Shown: positions 50,781 to 60,404, counted from the first letter of the stretch. The stretch is 64,000 nucleotides of DNA from Formicincola oecophyllae (GCF_006542395.2 NZ_CP038231.1:1-64000); one strand, 5' to 3'. Made by a program: numbers and translations. Notes: generated from the sequence alone by a model not told the origin.

Positions 50781-51713
50781 TCAGGAAGGAGCGCGGGTGC
50801 CGTTCAAAACGCTATTAGCGGCCTGTTCTGCCGTGGCGCTGGCCGCCGCCTGGGCGCGGAGCTGGCTTGCCAGGCCCAGCTGGGCAGGCTGGCTGCGCTG
50901 GGCCGCAGTGGCTTCTACCAAAAGCGCCCTGCGCATGGAGCGGAAATCCCCCCCCTGCCTGTAAGCCGCCACAGCCTGTCCCGCCGCCTGGAGGGCCTGG
51001 GCGGGCTGGCCGTTCATCAAGGCCATATCTGCCTGGAGTTCCGCTAAAAGGCCAGGTGCAGCCAAAGCGCCATCACGCGACAGGCTTTCCAGGCTGGCAG
51101 CCAGCAAGGCGCGGTCGCCAAGGCCATTGGCGGCCAGCCCTTCAAAAGCCACAGCCATTTGCTGGGTGGCGCGCTCCCCCTCCTGCAAAGTGGTACTGGT
51201 CGTGGCGGCTTGGGCCGCAGTGGCCTCCCCCGCTGCAGCGCGCGCCTGCTCCAGCGCGCTTTGCCAGTTTTGCTGGCGCAGCGCCACAGCCGCCCCGATG
51301 AGCCGCAAACGCCCCATGAAACGCCAATTGCGCAATTTCAGAGCCGTGGTAGCCATGGCCAGTGTTTGGCGCACAGCAGGGAGGTCATCACTGGCCAGCT
51401 GGGCCGTGGCCAGATTAACCGCCGCCGCGTAAAGCAGGGGGGCATTGTCAGCCACGATGGCGCGGTTGTAGGCCTCCTGGTACTTCAGGACAGCTTGGGC
51501 AGCATGGCCGATGTCAAAAACAGTTGTGCCGGCACTCATGTCAGCGTTGTAGACGCTGTCCACTGGCTGCTGGGGGCTGCCGCCGCAACCAGGCAGCGCT
51601 GCTACCACACTCAACGCCAGGGCCGCGCCCAACCCTTTGAAAACCCCAGGCCAGCTGCGCCTGCCGGCATGATGGGTGGGTTGGCGCTGTGGCATCACGG
51701 CAAGCCCCTTCAT
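50781..51713 (-). CDS. Lipoprotein at the end of the Mla-type operon
   Basis: 310 residues. A basic start and LGAALALSVVAALPGC form a lipoprotein signal, with lipobox LPGC. The mature part is helical and Ala/Gln-rich, reminiscent of TPR-like repeats. Its start overlaps the mlaD-like stop (ATGA), so it belongs to the operon and probably serves as its outer-membrane or periplasmic partner, in place of MlaC or an ABC-type auxiliary lipoprotein. No family is recognised with confidence. Confidence 0.65.
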   Translation of the reverse strand: MKGLAVMPQRQPTHHAGRRSWPGVFKGLGAALALSVVAALPGCGGSPQQPVDSVYNADMSAGTTVFDIGHAAQAVLKYQEAYNRAIVADNAPLLYAAAVNLATAQLASDDLPAVRQTLAMATTALKLRNWRFMGRLRLIGAAVALRQQNWQSALEQARAAAGEATAAQAATTSTTLQEGERATQQMAVAFEGLAANGLGDRALLAASLESLSRDGALAAPGLLAELQADMALMNGQPAQALQAAGQAVAAYRQGGDFRSMRRALLVEATAAQRSQPAQLGLASQLRAQAAASATAEQAANSVLNGTRAPS

Positions 51714-52642
51714 GGCTGGACGGCCCTGGCAGGCAGCATGGCGCTATTGTTAGCGTTGGCGCCGCTGCCGCCAAGCAGCCACAGCGATTTCAGCTGGTTG
51801 GCCAGTTCACGCAGGCTTTCAGCCATGGCCTGGGCCTCAATCATCACGTCAGGCATCTGAGCTGTGGCGATGCGGGCGTTCTTGAGGGTGGCGTTCAAAG
51901 CGGGGCCCGCCTTCGTCACGGATTTATCAGCTGAAGCCAGAATGGCGTGGAGCTGGGCCTCAATGGGCTGCATCCTGTTGACGGTGTTGGTCAGGGAACT
52001 GATGAGGGCGTTGGCGCGGTTGATGGTCTCATTGGAGTTCAGCAGCGCGCCAGCCGTGCCCCGGCCTTCGTGGAGGTCGGTAAGGATGCCCCTGATCTCC
52101 AGCGTGATGGCCTGGGCGTTGGCCATGGTCGGCACAAGCTGGGCATGCAAATCCCCCAGCATTTTGATGAGCATGTCGGCGGGGTTGGGGGCGGCCTTGG
52201 CCATCAGAACGGCATAGCCCCAGTCCAGCGGCAGGCCACGGCCACGGGTGATGTCGATGAAGCTGGCGCCCGTCACGATGAGGGTGCGCCTGATGGTGGC
52301 CGTGCTGTCCTGGCGGATGAACTGTTCAAACTGCGGTTCAATGGTGCCGATGGCGTAAAGGCGCCCCTCTGGGTTGAGGTTGAGCTGCCTGATCTCACCA
52401 GCGTGCACGCCCATGACGTCAATGTCGTTGCCGACAGCCAAGCCATCCACACCGTTCTGGGGCAGGACGAAGTGGATCTCCCCCACAGGCGTCAGCCACT
52501 GCCTGAGGAAGCCCGCCTCCACAACAGCAACGCCAAGGACGATGACAGCCCCAATAACGAGGAACCCCACCCACTCATCAGCAAAGCGGTTACTGAACAG
52601 CGACTGGACATTGGCGTTGGCCCTAGATGTTTCCCCTGCCAT
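51710..52642 (-). CDS. mlaD: MlaD-like MCE domain protein
   Basis: 310 residues, anchored by one N-terminal helix (WVGFLVIGAVIVLGVAVVEAG). The MCE domain (~55-135) includes GLAVGNDIDVMGVHAGEIRQL and a long helical C-terminal part follows. It forms a lipid-binding ring in the periplasm for phospholipid trafficking. It sits between the degenerate ATPase and the lipoprotein, overlapping the latter by 4 nt. Confidence 0.87.
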   Translation of the reverse strand: MAGETSRANANVQSLFSNRFADEWVGFLVIGAVIVLGVAVVEAGFLRQWLTPVGEIHFVLPQNGVDGLAVGNDIDVMGVHAGEIRQLNLNPEGRLYAIGTIEPQFEQFIRQDSTATIRRTLIVTGASFIDITRGRGLPLDWGYAVLMAKAAPNPADMLIKMLGDLHAQLVPTMANAQAITLEIRGILTDLHEGRGTAGALLNSNETINRANALISSLTNTVNRMQPIEAQLHAILASADKSVTKAGPALNATLKNARIATAQMPDVMIEAQAMAESLRELANQLKSLWLLGGSGANANNSAMLPARAVQP

Positions 52643-52648
52643 GGCGCT

Positions 52649-53434
52649 TTACCTCCGCACTGAAACCAGGCCGCCGTCAGAAAGCCTGAACTGCTGCATA
52701 CCGGGCTGGATGTAATCCTGCCAGACCTCCCGCCCCGATGAAATCCACACCACAGCGCAGCCCCTGTCGCGCGCAGCCGTCAGCTGCATAATGAAAGCGT
52801 CATAGAAATCATCCATAGGTTGGACGGGCTCCTCCAGCAAAAGCAGCGATGGACCGTTGAGGAAGGCCCGCACAAGGGCCGCGCGCTGTCTGTCCACCGC
52901 TGACATGCGCGTGGGGTAGACGGTGGGCAGGCCAGGCAACCCAAAATCGATGCAGAGGCGCACAGCGGCGTCAACCAGTTCCTGCAAAGGGGTGTAAGTG
53001 TGGTAAAGCCCTGGCCAGAGGATGTTCATCTGCATGGGGCTGAAATCCACCCAACCCTTGTTAAGCGTCAACCGCCCTATGCAGCCGCGCAACGCGTCCG
53101 TGCGCACAGCGTCCAGGTCCTTCCAGGCCAGGCCCAGGCAGCGAATAGTGCCAGAGCCCACAGGAACCTGGCCTGCGCAGAAATCAGTGAAAAACGTGCT
53201 CTGGACAGGGTCGCGGCATTCGATAAGGGCGCATTCGCCTGGTGCCAACGTCAGGTTGTAAGGCACAGGCAGCACGCCGCGTTCCACTTGGGGGCAGGCG
53301 TCCACCAGCTCCAGCGCGGGCCCCAGCAAGGGCCCGTCCTGCAGCAGGGCGCTCTGCACGCTTTGCCCAGCGCTGGACACCCCGGCCTTGCTTGCGGTGG
53401 CGCGCAGTTTCTTGAGGGGGCTGAAAATCTTCAT
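52649..53434 (-). CDS. MlaF-like ABC protein with degenerate ATPase motifs
   Basis: 261 residues, ABC ATPase fold by position and overall pattern, but the key motifs are altered. Where GPSGSGKST is expected the sequence has ECRDPVQST (72-80), with no P-loop glycines and no Lys. The signature LSGGQRQR has become MSAVDRQR (177-184). Walker B reads LLLLEEP (197-203), with Asp replaced by Glu. The downstream DRGCAVVWISSG lacks the switch His. It is intact as an open frame, with mlaE upstream and mlaD downstream, so it is maintained. It probably cannot hydrolyse ATP as a classical MlaF would. Confidence 0.8.
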   Translation of the reverse strand: MKIFSPLKKLRATASKAGVSSAGQSVQSALLQDGPLLGPALELVDACPQVERGVLPVPYNLTLAPGECALIECRDPVQSTFFTDFCAGQVPVGSGTIRCLGLAWKDLDAVRTDALRGCIGRLTLNKGWVDFSPMQMNILWPGLYHTYTPLQELVDAAVRLCIDFGLPGLPTVYPTRMSAVDRQRAALVRAFLNGPSLLLLEEPVQPMDDFYDAFIMQLTAARDRGCAVVWISSGREVWQDYIQPGMQQFRLSDGGLVSVRR

Positions 53435-53484
53435 GGCACTGCCTTCCCAACCAAGGGGTGCCCAGCAAGATGGTGGTTGCCCAT

Positions 53485-54423
53485 TTAAGTCGCCCCCTGG
53501 ATCAGGCCAAGGCTGATGTCAATCAACACGTTGATGAGCAGGACAGACAGGATGCCGCGCGAAAACCCCCTTGGCAGAAGCAGGGAGAGGGTGTCGCTTG
53601 TGGTGACGTCCAGCCCGGAGAGGCAGCTGCTCAACCCCACAATGAAGCCGCTGAACAGGAACTTCAACGGGATGCCCAGATAGTCCAGCGGCTGGACGCT
53701 TTCAGCCACCTGGAACATGAACGACCAGATGGGCATAGTCACAATGCCTTTGAACCAGCAGTAGATGTAGCCCATCCCCAGCGCCATGCCGCAGAAAATG
53801 GTTCCGAGGGTAAAGCAGCTCAGCGTCATGGCGCCTGTGCGCGGCACCACGAAGCTGGTGAAGGGGTCCACCCCCATGCCGCTCATCACGCGCAGCTTGC
53901 CAGTGGTGCTCAGCGTGCCCATCTGCGCCACCGTCAACATGCCTGAGCGGCCCAGCATGATCACCGCCACCAGGAGGGGCGCGACCTCACGCACCAGGAT
54001 GCGCGCCAGGATGGAGCCCGTCATCTTGGCCATACCAGCGAAGCCCAGCCAGAAAATGGCCTGCGCCACCACACCAAGCCCCACGATCGCCCCCACCACG
54101 ATAACGCTGAGGAGCCCGCCGCCCGTGACCTGGCGCAGCGCTTTCCAGAACTCAAACCGGACAGAGCGCCGCCACGTCAAAGGTTGGGACCCAAGGTAGA
54201 TCACCCCCCATCCACCCCCAGCCAGCAGGAAAGCGAAGCGCAGCTGCACCCGCACCACATGGCCCAGCAGCGCCACACCATGGAGGAAACGCCCCCACAG
54301 GTGGCGCCCTTCCGCGCACAGCCCATGCCGGAGGCGCCGCCAAGCGTAGGTGAGCCACACACGCCATGAATGGTGGTGGCTGTGGTGCCCCCCAGGGGGC
54401 GTTGGGGGAGGGTTGGTTGGCAT
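53485..54423 (-). CDS. mlaE: MlaE-like permease
   Basis: 312 residues. The Pro/His-rich start and an extended cytoplasmic N-terminal part are followed by the MlaE domain: VGAIVGLGVVAQAIF, ILVREVAPLLVAVIMLGRSG (~155-174) with the conserved Glu, and LRVMSGMGVDPFTSFVVPR. It moves phospholipid between the inner membrane and MCE protein. It lies 10 bp after the cyclase-like gene and 50 bp before the ATPase gene. ATG 54423 is preferred to 54429. Confidence 0.87.
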   Translation of the reverse strand: MPTNPPPTPPGGHHSHHHSWRVWLTYAWRRLRHGLCAEGRHLWGRFLHGVALLGHVVRVQLRFAFLLAGGGWGVIYLGSQPLTWRRSVRFEFWKALRQVTGGGLLSVIVVGAIVGLGVVAQAIFWLGFAGMAKMTGSILARILVREVAPLLVAVIMLGRSGMLTVAQMGTLSTTGKLRVMSGMGVDPFTSFVVPRTGAMTLSCFTLGTIFCGMALGMGYIYCWFKGIVTMPIWSFMFQVAESVQPLDYLGIPLKFLFSGFIVGLSSCLSGLDVTTSDTLSLLLPRGFSRGILSVLLINVLIDISLGLIQGAT

Positions 54424-54433
54424 GGTCACAGCG

Positions 54434-56764
54434 TCACAGCTTTCCTGCCAGGATGTAGCTGCACGTCACGCCATCGCCAGGCAGGTAGAAATCACCACGC
54501 GGCCTGAACAGGAAATAGGCCCGCAGCCCCCAGTAAGCCTGCTGCGAAACCTGGATCTGGCCGCCGTCTGGGGCGGTGGTGCACATCAAGGTGGCGTTGG
54601 TCAGGGCCTCCCCCCACACATTGAAAACGGGCGGGTCGCCCAGGCTGGCGGCCAGGACGGGGCCAATGTCAATGCCCATGCGGAACATCAAGGGCGATGT
54701 TGTGGCGGCCAACATGGTAATGCACGTTTCGCGGATGGCCACGGCGGCCTCAGCCAGGCGCAGCAGGGCGGCCTCATCAGGTTGGGGGGTGCAGCCACCC
54801 ACCAGGATGACCTTCTTGCCGCTAACCTGGATAGAGAACAGCCCGGTCTTGTCGGCCACCTCCTGGATTTGGGCGGCCAGTTCCTCAACAAGCTTCAGGC
54901 GCGTCTTCACCGCTTGCTCATCGAGGGTGAAAGCCTCCTCAAACTCCAGCACCAGGATGGGCACGGCGGGGTAGAGGCCATCTGGCACCCCTCCCTCCGC
55001 CGTGGCCTTCTGCCCAGCAGGGGTCAGGAGGAAGGCTGGCAGGTTGCGCATCCGGCCTTGGGGGGGGTTGTTAGCCAGCACCTCCTGCAAGGGAGCCACA
55101 TGGGCTGGCTGGCTGTTCTTGAGCTGCGAGAAGCGTATGGCCACGATGGAAGCGATCAGCACCATGGTGCGGTCGGCCGCGTCTGGATCTTGGGCGTTCT
55201 CAATCATGATGACGCCAAGTGGCTGGTGCATTTCAATCACGGGCAAGTAAATCAGCGAACGCGTGCCGGCGGGGCGCATGACCAAGCGCCACAAAGCCTG
55301 GTAGGAGGGACTGTCAGCAGCATCCCCCACATCCACCACCTGGAAGGTGGAGAGGTTCTCAAACAATTGCGGGCAGACAGACCGGGTAATTTCCAGGCCC
55401 GTGCCGTGGACGTCACCATCCGTGTCGAACACGTCCTCACACAGCAGGCGCTCGCCATCAGGCAGCAGGCGCCATATGCCAGCCCGCCTGGCGCCTGCGC
55501 GCTGGGCCAGGACCTCCGTCAGGATGGGGACTTCGTGCTCTGGGTCGAGCAGCCCTGGCGTGTTGGCGATGCGCAGCACAAGGGAATTGTCGATCTCGTT
55601 GTTGAACTGGTCGGCGGCCAGCGTTTTGTGAAGGCGGCTGATGCGCCGCCCCTGGAACAAAAGGCCGCACGCCAGGAACACTGCCAGGGAGACCACGATG
55701 AGCGACAAATAGACCGTCTGCCGCCCGATGACGCGCGCAAAGCTTGCGAAGTCGCTCTCAGGCGCATTCAGCAGCAGCACCCAGGAACGTTTGGCCAAGG
55801 GCAGGTCAGCGGCCATAGTGACGTAGTTCTGCCCGCGCGCGCGCACAATGCCGGCCCCATCGCCCAGCACCCTGAACAGGTTCAGCGCCCGCACGAACAC
55901 AGGCTGCGTCTCAGGGTTGAGGTGGACATCAGCCGCGTTGAAGCCGGGCTTGCCCAGGTCAACCATGTTATGGCCGGCAATCACCCTGCCGTTGAGGTCG
56001 ACAATCACCGCCTGGCCCGTTGTGGCCACATGCAAATGGTTGATGAAGTCCGACAATTGGTTGAGCGATATGTTGATGGCGAAGACGATCTGCCTGCCAT
56101 TGAGCGTGCGCCCGGCGATGGCCGCCGTCACCACAAACTGCGTGCTGCCGTGGGGCTGATAGGGGTCTGTCCAGAAAATGCGATTGGCGCCTGGGTAATT
56201 CTCATGGCGCACGGCCCCGATGAACCATGGTTCCTTGGCCGGGTTAAAATCACCAGCGGGGATGGTTTTCTGGCCGATTTGCCGTCCTTCGGCGTCCACC
56301 AGGTCATCAAGGTAGTAGCGCTTGCCCTGGATGGAGACGATGGCCGACTGCAAATAGTCGTTGCCTGCACGCTCTACCCGCAGGAAATCACCTTGCTGGT
56401 TGGCCAGGTAGAGGCTGTCCACCTGGCTTGAGTTGTGCAGGACGCTGCGCCCCAGCAGCATGAAGGTGTCCACGTTCTGGATGGGGTTTTCCCTGTCGAG
56501 CATGTCATGGGCGATGATGCCGCTGGTGACGGCAGGGGCGATGTAGTTGCTGACTTCCTGCGTGATATAGCGCTGTTGGCTGTGAAGCAGGTCATGGGAG
56601 AGGGTGATGGCGCTCTGGCGGATGGTGCTGTAGCTGTAATAGCTCACCATGGCGATGACCGAGGTCACCAGCAGGACACTGGCGATGGGCACAATCAGGC
56701 CAATGAGCTGCCGCCGCCTAATGGCGGGGTCGATCATCGGGTTGACGATTTCGTCTATCGGCAC
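54434..56764 (-). CDS. dCache-GAF sensor protein with degenerate class III cyclase domain
   Basis: 776 residues. First helix (~20-40), periplasmic dCache domain (~45-325; PAKEPWFIGAVRHENYPG is typical), second helix (~355-375), GAF-like domain (~400-560) and a C-terminal class III cyclase homology domain (~595-776; FRMGIDIGPVLAASLG). Where the first metal Asp should lie the sequence is ILVLEFEEAF (~602-611). The second GD motif reads IQVSGKKV. Both Asp seem lost, so it may sense and signal by binding rather than by making cAMP. GTG 56764 is chosen because AGAGGAG is 8 nt upstream. It heads the Mla operon. Confidence 0.75.
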   Translation of the reverse strand: MPIDEIVNPMIDPAIRRRQLIGLIVPIASVLLVTSVIAMVSYYSYSTIRQSAITLSHDLLHSQQRYITQEVSNYIAPAVTSGIIAHDMLDRENPIQNVDTFMLLGRSVLHNSSQVDSLYLANQQGDFLRVERAGNDYLQSAIVSIQGKRYYLDDLVDAEGRQIGQKTIPAGDFNPAKEPWFIGAVRHENYPGANRIFWTDPYQPHGSTQFVVTAAIAGRTLNGRQIVFAINISLNQLSDFINHLHVATTGQAVIVDLNGRVIAGHNMVDLGKPGFNAADVHLNPETQPVFVRALNLFRVLGDGAGIVRARGQNYVTMAADLPLAKRSWVLLLNAPESDFASFARVIGRQTVYLSLIVVSLAVFLACGLLFQGRRISRLHKTLAADQFNNEIDNSLVLRIANTPGLLDPEHEVPILTEVLAQRAGARRAGIWRLLPDGERLLCEDVFDTDGDVHGTGLEITRSVCPQLFENLSTFQVVDVGDAADSPSYQALWRLVMRPAGTRSLIYLPVIEMHQPLGVIMIENAQDPDAADRTMVLIASIVAIRFSQLKNSQPAHVAPLQEVLANNPPQGRMRNLPAFLLTPAGQKATAEGGVPDGLYPAVPILVLEFEEAFTLDEQAVKTRLKLVEELAAQIQEVADKTGLFSIQVSGKKVILVGGCTPQPDEAALLRLAEAAVAIRETCITMLAATTSPLMFRMGIDIGPVLAASLGDPPVFNVWGEALTNATLMCTTAPDGGQIQVSQQAYWGLRAYFLFRPRGDFYLPGDGVTCSYILAGKL

Positions 56765-57026
56765 GAAAGCGCTCCTCTGCTGCGGGCATGCCGCCCTGGC
56801 CAGGCACTGCCGCGCCCGCACGCCCAACCCTTGCGACCCTTTGGGCGCTTGACCCCCAGCGTGGCAACGCCCGCTCCGGCGCCCCCTGGGGCCTGTCAGG
56901 TTCAGGGCGCGCCATCATGGCATGGGCAGGGGCAATTGGAAAACAGCAAAACCAGCTGGGCCAACCACACAACTCCAGCCGCCCATGCCATCTGTGCACG
57001 TAAAATACGCACTATAAGGAGAAACC

Positions 57027-57536
57027 ATGTCCAACCATAAATGCCAGCCTGGGGCTGCCAAGCCACCAAGCCCCCCTCAGGGCGCGTGGAAGGCGCCAGC
57101 CCAGGGGGCCTTGGAAGCTATCCTCAACCAGGTGCGCTTTGACAGCGCAGGCCTGGTCGCTGCCATGGCCCAGGCTGAGGACGGCACCCTTTTAATGCTG
57201 GCCTGGATGAACAGGCAGGCCTTGGCAGAAACGCTCAGCACAGGGCGTGTGTGCTACTACTCACGCTCCCGCCAGAAGCTGTGGCGCAAAGGGGAGAGTT
57301 CAGGTCAGCACCAAAGCCTGCTTGACGCACGCCTGGATTGTGATGGGGACGCCATTCTGCTGACGGTGCGCCAACATGGGGGCCAAGAGGGCACTGGGGG
57401 CGTGGCTTGCCACACGGGCAGGCGCAGCTGCTTTCACCAGCGTATCACTCCCCAGGGGCTGCACCCGAGCGAGAGCCCCCTCATCACCCCTGGTGAACTC
57501 TATGGCACGGTGGGCGGGGCTGCCGCAGCCCCTTGA
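57027..57536 (+). CDS. hisI: Phosphoribosyl-AMP cyclohydrolase
   Basis: Third step of histidine synthesis. Core motifs: DGTLLMLAWMNRQALAET, YYSRSRQKLWRKGESSGQ, and the metal ligands in DCDGDAILLTV and ACHTGRRSCF. 169 residues, with Pro-rich extensions at both ends beyond the usual 110-130. AAGGAGA lies 6 nt before ATG 57027. It stands apart from other his genes. Confidence 0.94.
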   Translation: MSNHKCQPGAAKPPSPPQGAWKAPAQGALEAILNQVRFDSAGLVAAMAQAEDGTLLMLAWMNRQALAETLSTGRVCYYSRSRQKLWRKGESSGQHQSLLDARLDCDGDAILLTVRQHGGQEGTGGVACHTGRRSCFHQRITPQGLHPSESPLITPGELYGTVGGAAAAP

Positions 57537-57792
57537 AGCCGGCCCAGCCCAGGATTGAAGCCGCACGTTGGGGCGGTCTGAGAGCGGGGCCGCCCTGCTC
57601 CAGGCGAGTTTGGCCTATTTTCGCCATGACTATGGGCCATCCTTACCCTCTGGAAACCCGCTGCGTTAAAATCCCCTGGGGGAAACCCTTCTTTGAATCC
57701 TGACTAACCTCCGGGCTAACCCCAGCACCGCCACCAGCCATGGCGCTGGCAGCAGACCCTCCTGGCGCCGCAAACCTTGGGAGCACCCACTT

Positions 57793-58668
57793 GTGATCAT
57801 CCGCCATTCACACGGCTTTGGCATTCTGTTTCGCGAAACGCTGCCCACGCTTGCCCTGTTCACGCTTTGGGACGTGATGGTGATGGTGCTCTACCAGCTT
57901 GGCCACATCGCCTGGCTTGACCAGCCAGCTTTGCCGATGTCGCTCATCGGTTCGGCGCTGGCGATTTTCCTCGGCATTCGCAATAACGCGGCCTATGGGC
58001 GGTGGTGGGAGGCACGCTCTCTTTGGGGACGGCTGACCAACAACTGCCGCAATTTCGGCCGTGAGGCCGCAACCCTTTTCAACGGCGCCCCAGAGCTTGT
58101 GCGCGCCATGGCGGCCTACCCCCACTACCTGGCGGCAGCGCTTTCACGCACACCAGTGGACGAAGGTGCAACCGCCCTGCTACCCGCCGCCATGCGCCCG
58201 CGCGTTGAAGCCAGCCTGAACAAGGCTGACGCCATCCTTTATGAAATCGGGCTGGGGCTGCGCCGCATCGCAGCCCAGCGCGGCGTGGACGGTGCTGCCC
58301 ACGCAGGCGCTGAGAACATCCTGTCGGAGCTAGCCAACGCCCAGGGCGGGCTGGAGCGCATCGCTAACACGCCACTGCCTGTTCAATATGCCCTCCTGCC
58401 CAACATCGTCACGCACTTGTTCTGCCTGTTGCTGCCGCTTTCAGCTGTGGAGCCCATGGGGTGGTTCACCCCGTTCGGTTCCAGCATCATCGGCGTATTG
58501 TTCCAGATGCTTGATCGCAGCGGCAGCGACCTGCAGGAGCCATTCAAGCCAAGCCCCCACGCCCTGCCCATGGGTGTTATGGCCCACACCATTGAAACCA
58601 ACCTGCTTCAGCAGGTGGGGCAGCAAGCGCGCCCTGTCCCCCCAGCTGTTAAGGGGGTGCTGCCTTAA
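57793..58668 (+). CDS. Bestrophin-like membrane channel protein
   Basis: 291 residues. IIRHSHGFGILFRETLPTLALF at the N-terminus, then IGSALAIFLGIRNNAAYGRWWEAR (~52-75), the strongly conserved bestrophin/YneE signature. Late, PVQYALLPNIVTHLFCLLLPL and PFGSSIIGVLFQMLD complete the four-helix pore unit. It probably forms a pentameric ion channel. It starts at GTG 57793. It shares no operon with its neighbours. Confidence 0.88.
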   Translation: MIIRHSHGFGILFRETLPTLALFTLWDVMVMVLYQLGHIAWLDQPALPMSLIGSALAIFLGIRNNAAYGRWWEARSLWGRLTNNCRNFGREAATLFNGAPELVRAMAAYPHYLAAALSRTPVDEGATALLPAAMRPRVEASLNKADAILYEIGLGLRRIAAQRGVDGAAHAGAENILSELANAQGGLERIANTPLPVQYALLPNIVTHLFCLLLPLSAVEPMGWFTPFGSSIIGVLFQMLDRSGSDLQEPFKPSPHALPMGVMAHTIETNLLQQVGQQARPVPPAVKGVLP

Positions 58669-58752
58669 GGCCAGGCTGCCCAGGGGAAGGCTGGCTGCGC
58701 TGTCTGGCCCTGGGGCAATGTTTTGGGGACAAAGGGGGCATTTTCTGTTACC

Positions 58753-59352
58753 ATGGGCCCCATGAACACGAATTTCAAAACCCCAGCCAAGGGCGGGGTG
58801 ACAGAGGAAATGGCGCGTGACGCCGCCAAGCGCACCGCTGCCCAGACCGACCCGGAGCAAGCGCGCGACCCCTTCAAGGTTGGGGACGCCATCGTTTACG
58901 CCGCCCATGGCGTTGGGCGGGTGGACCGCATTGGGGAGGATGAGATCGCCGGCACCATGATTGAGATGATCCAGATCTCCTTCCCCGGCAACCAGATGAC
59001 GCTGCGCATCCCCCTGGCGAAAGCGCGCAAGTCCGGCCTGCGCAAAATCGCCAGCCGCGACATCGTGGATAAAGCCATGGCGGTGGTGAAGGGCAAGCCC
59101 CATGTCAACAAGGGCATGTGGGCGCGCCGCGCTGTTGCTTACCAGGAAAAGATCAATTCAGGCGACCTGGTGCAGATCGCTGAGGTCCTGCGCGACTTGC
59201 GCCGCAATGTGGACAGCCTGGACGGCAGCTTTTCAGAGCGCAAGCTATTTGAAGCTGCCCAGGAGCGCTTCGTGGCTGAACTGGCCGTTTTGGAAAACCG
59301 CGACCCTGAAACCGTCCAGGCTGAACTGGTGGCGGTGATGAAAAAGGCCTGA
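58753..59352 (+). CDS. carD: CarD-family transcriptional regulator
   Basis: 199 residues. After a 35-residue polar leader, PFKVGDAIVYAAHGVGRVDRI starts the RNA-polymerase-interacting Tudor-like domain (~40-95). The rest is helical (MWARRAVAYQEKINSGDLVQ, VLRDLRRN) with the Trp expected near the DNA minor groove. It stabilises open promoter complexes. ATG 58753 is 10-15 nt after AAAGGGGG; ATG 58762 is also possible. G5/C5 hairpins follow the stop at 59361-59373. Confidence 0.9.
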   Translation: MGPMNTNFKTPAKGGVTEEMARDAAKRTAAQTDPEQARDPFKVGDAIVYAAHGVGRVDRIGEDEIAGTMIEMIQISFPGNQMTLRIPLAKARKSGLRKIASRDIVDKAMAVVKGKPHVNKGMWARRAVAYQEKINSGDLVQIAEVLRDLRRNVDSLDGSFSERKLFEAAQERFVAELAVLENRDPETVQAELVAVMKKA

Positions 59353-59612
59353 TGGCCAGAGGGGGCAACCCCCTGTTGAAAGACCCCCACCTTCAAGGGG
59401 GCGGGTGCACAAGGCAGCCTTGAACAGGCCTTGACCCCCAGCGCTTGCACAGCTTGTGGGGGGGCGTTAGGACTTGAAGACAGCAAAGAAAAGGGTCCGT
59501 ACCCCCGCCCAAGGCCCAACGGCAGCCAGACCTGCGCTTAGGTTTGGCAGGCTAGCCAGGCGGGGGTTGGCCGGATTGTTTTGTGTCCTTTCCCAGCAAT
59601 TCAGGAGCTGAC

Positions 59613-60404
59613 ATGTCAGGTAAAATGTTTGAAGGCCAGAAGGTGCTCGTCACCGGTGCCAGCCAGGGCATTGGCGAAGCCACCGCCCTGTGGTTCGCCC
59701 AGCAGGGCGCGCGCGTTGCCATCAATGGCCGCAAAGCCGCCAAGCTGCAGGAAGTCCTGGCTAAGCTGCCAGCCGTTGCCGCTGGCCCCCATGCCATTGT
59801 TGAAGCTGACGTTGGCAATGCTGAGGCCGCTTGCGCCATGGTGGCTGAGACCATCAAGGCCTTCGGTGGGCTGGACGTTCTGGTCGCCAACGCTGGCTAC
59901 CAGGTGCAGGCTGATTCCGATAAGTTCGAAGTCAAGGACTTCATGGGCGTCCTGACCGTGAACGTGCTTGGCGTTGTGGTGCCAGCCCGCGAGGCGCTGC
60001 GTTACTGGCTGGCCAACAACATCAAAGGCCGCATCGTGGTGAACTCCTCCGTTCACCAGGTCATCCCCAAGCCTGGCTTCATCGGCTACTCCGCCTCCAA
60101 GGGCGCTGTGGGCAACATTGTCCGCACCTTGGCGCTTGAATATGCCGACCGCGGCATCCGCGTGAATGCTGTTGGGCCTGGCGCCATCGTCACCCCCATC
60201 AACGATGCCTGGGTGCATGACCCCAAGAAAAGCGCCGCCGTCTGCAGCCACATCCCCATGGGCCGTGCTGGCACCAGTGAGGAAATCGCTGGTGTCATCG
60301 GCTTCCTGGCCGGTAAGGAAGCTGATTACATCACAGGCCAGACCATCTTCGTTGACGGTGGCCTGACCCTCTTCCCGAGCTTCGCCCACAACTGGTCATC
60401 GTAA
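59613..60404 (+). CDS. SDR oxidoreductase (twin 1, predicted NADP-preferring)
   Basis: 263 residues, classical SDR. TGASQGIG (14-21), NAG (93-95), Ser145, YSASK (159-163), and IRVNAVGPGAI. The end of beta2 reads INGRK (37-41): no Asp, with basic residues following, which usually means NADP(H). It resembles sugar or glucose 1-dehydrogenase-type SDRs; the substrate is unknown. AGGAG is 6 nt upstream of ATG. The C-terminal two thirds are nearly identical to the next gene. Confidence 0.88.
   Translation: MSGKMFEGQKVLVTGASQGIGEATALWFAQQGARVAINGRKAAKLQEVLAKLPAVAAGPHAIVEADVGNAEAACAMVAETIKAFGGLDVLVANAGYQVQADSDKFEVKDFMGVLTVNVLGVVVPAREALRYWLANNIKGRIVVNSSVHQVIPKPGFIGYSASKGAVGNIVRTLALEYADRGIRVNAVGPGAIVTPINDAWVHDPKKSAAVCSHIPMGRAGTSEEIAGVIGFLAGKEADYITGQTIFVDGGLTLFPSFAHNWSS

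Noticed and set aside
54350-56431. A 693-codon plus-strand frame
   Set aside because: It lies antisense to the dCache/cyclase-like gene, has no recognisable domain, and has the Gly/His/Gln-rich composition typical of frames opposite GC-rich genes.
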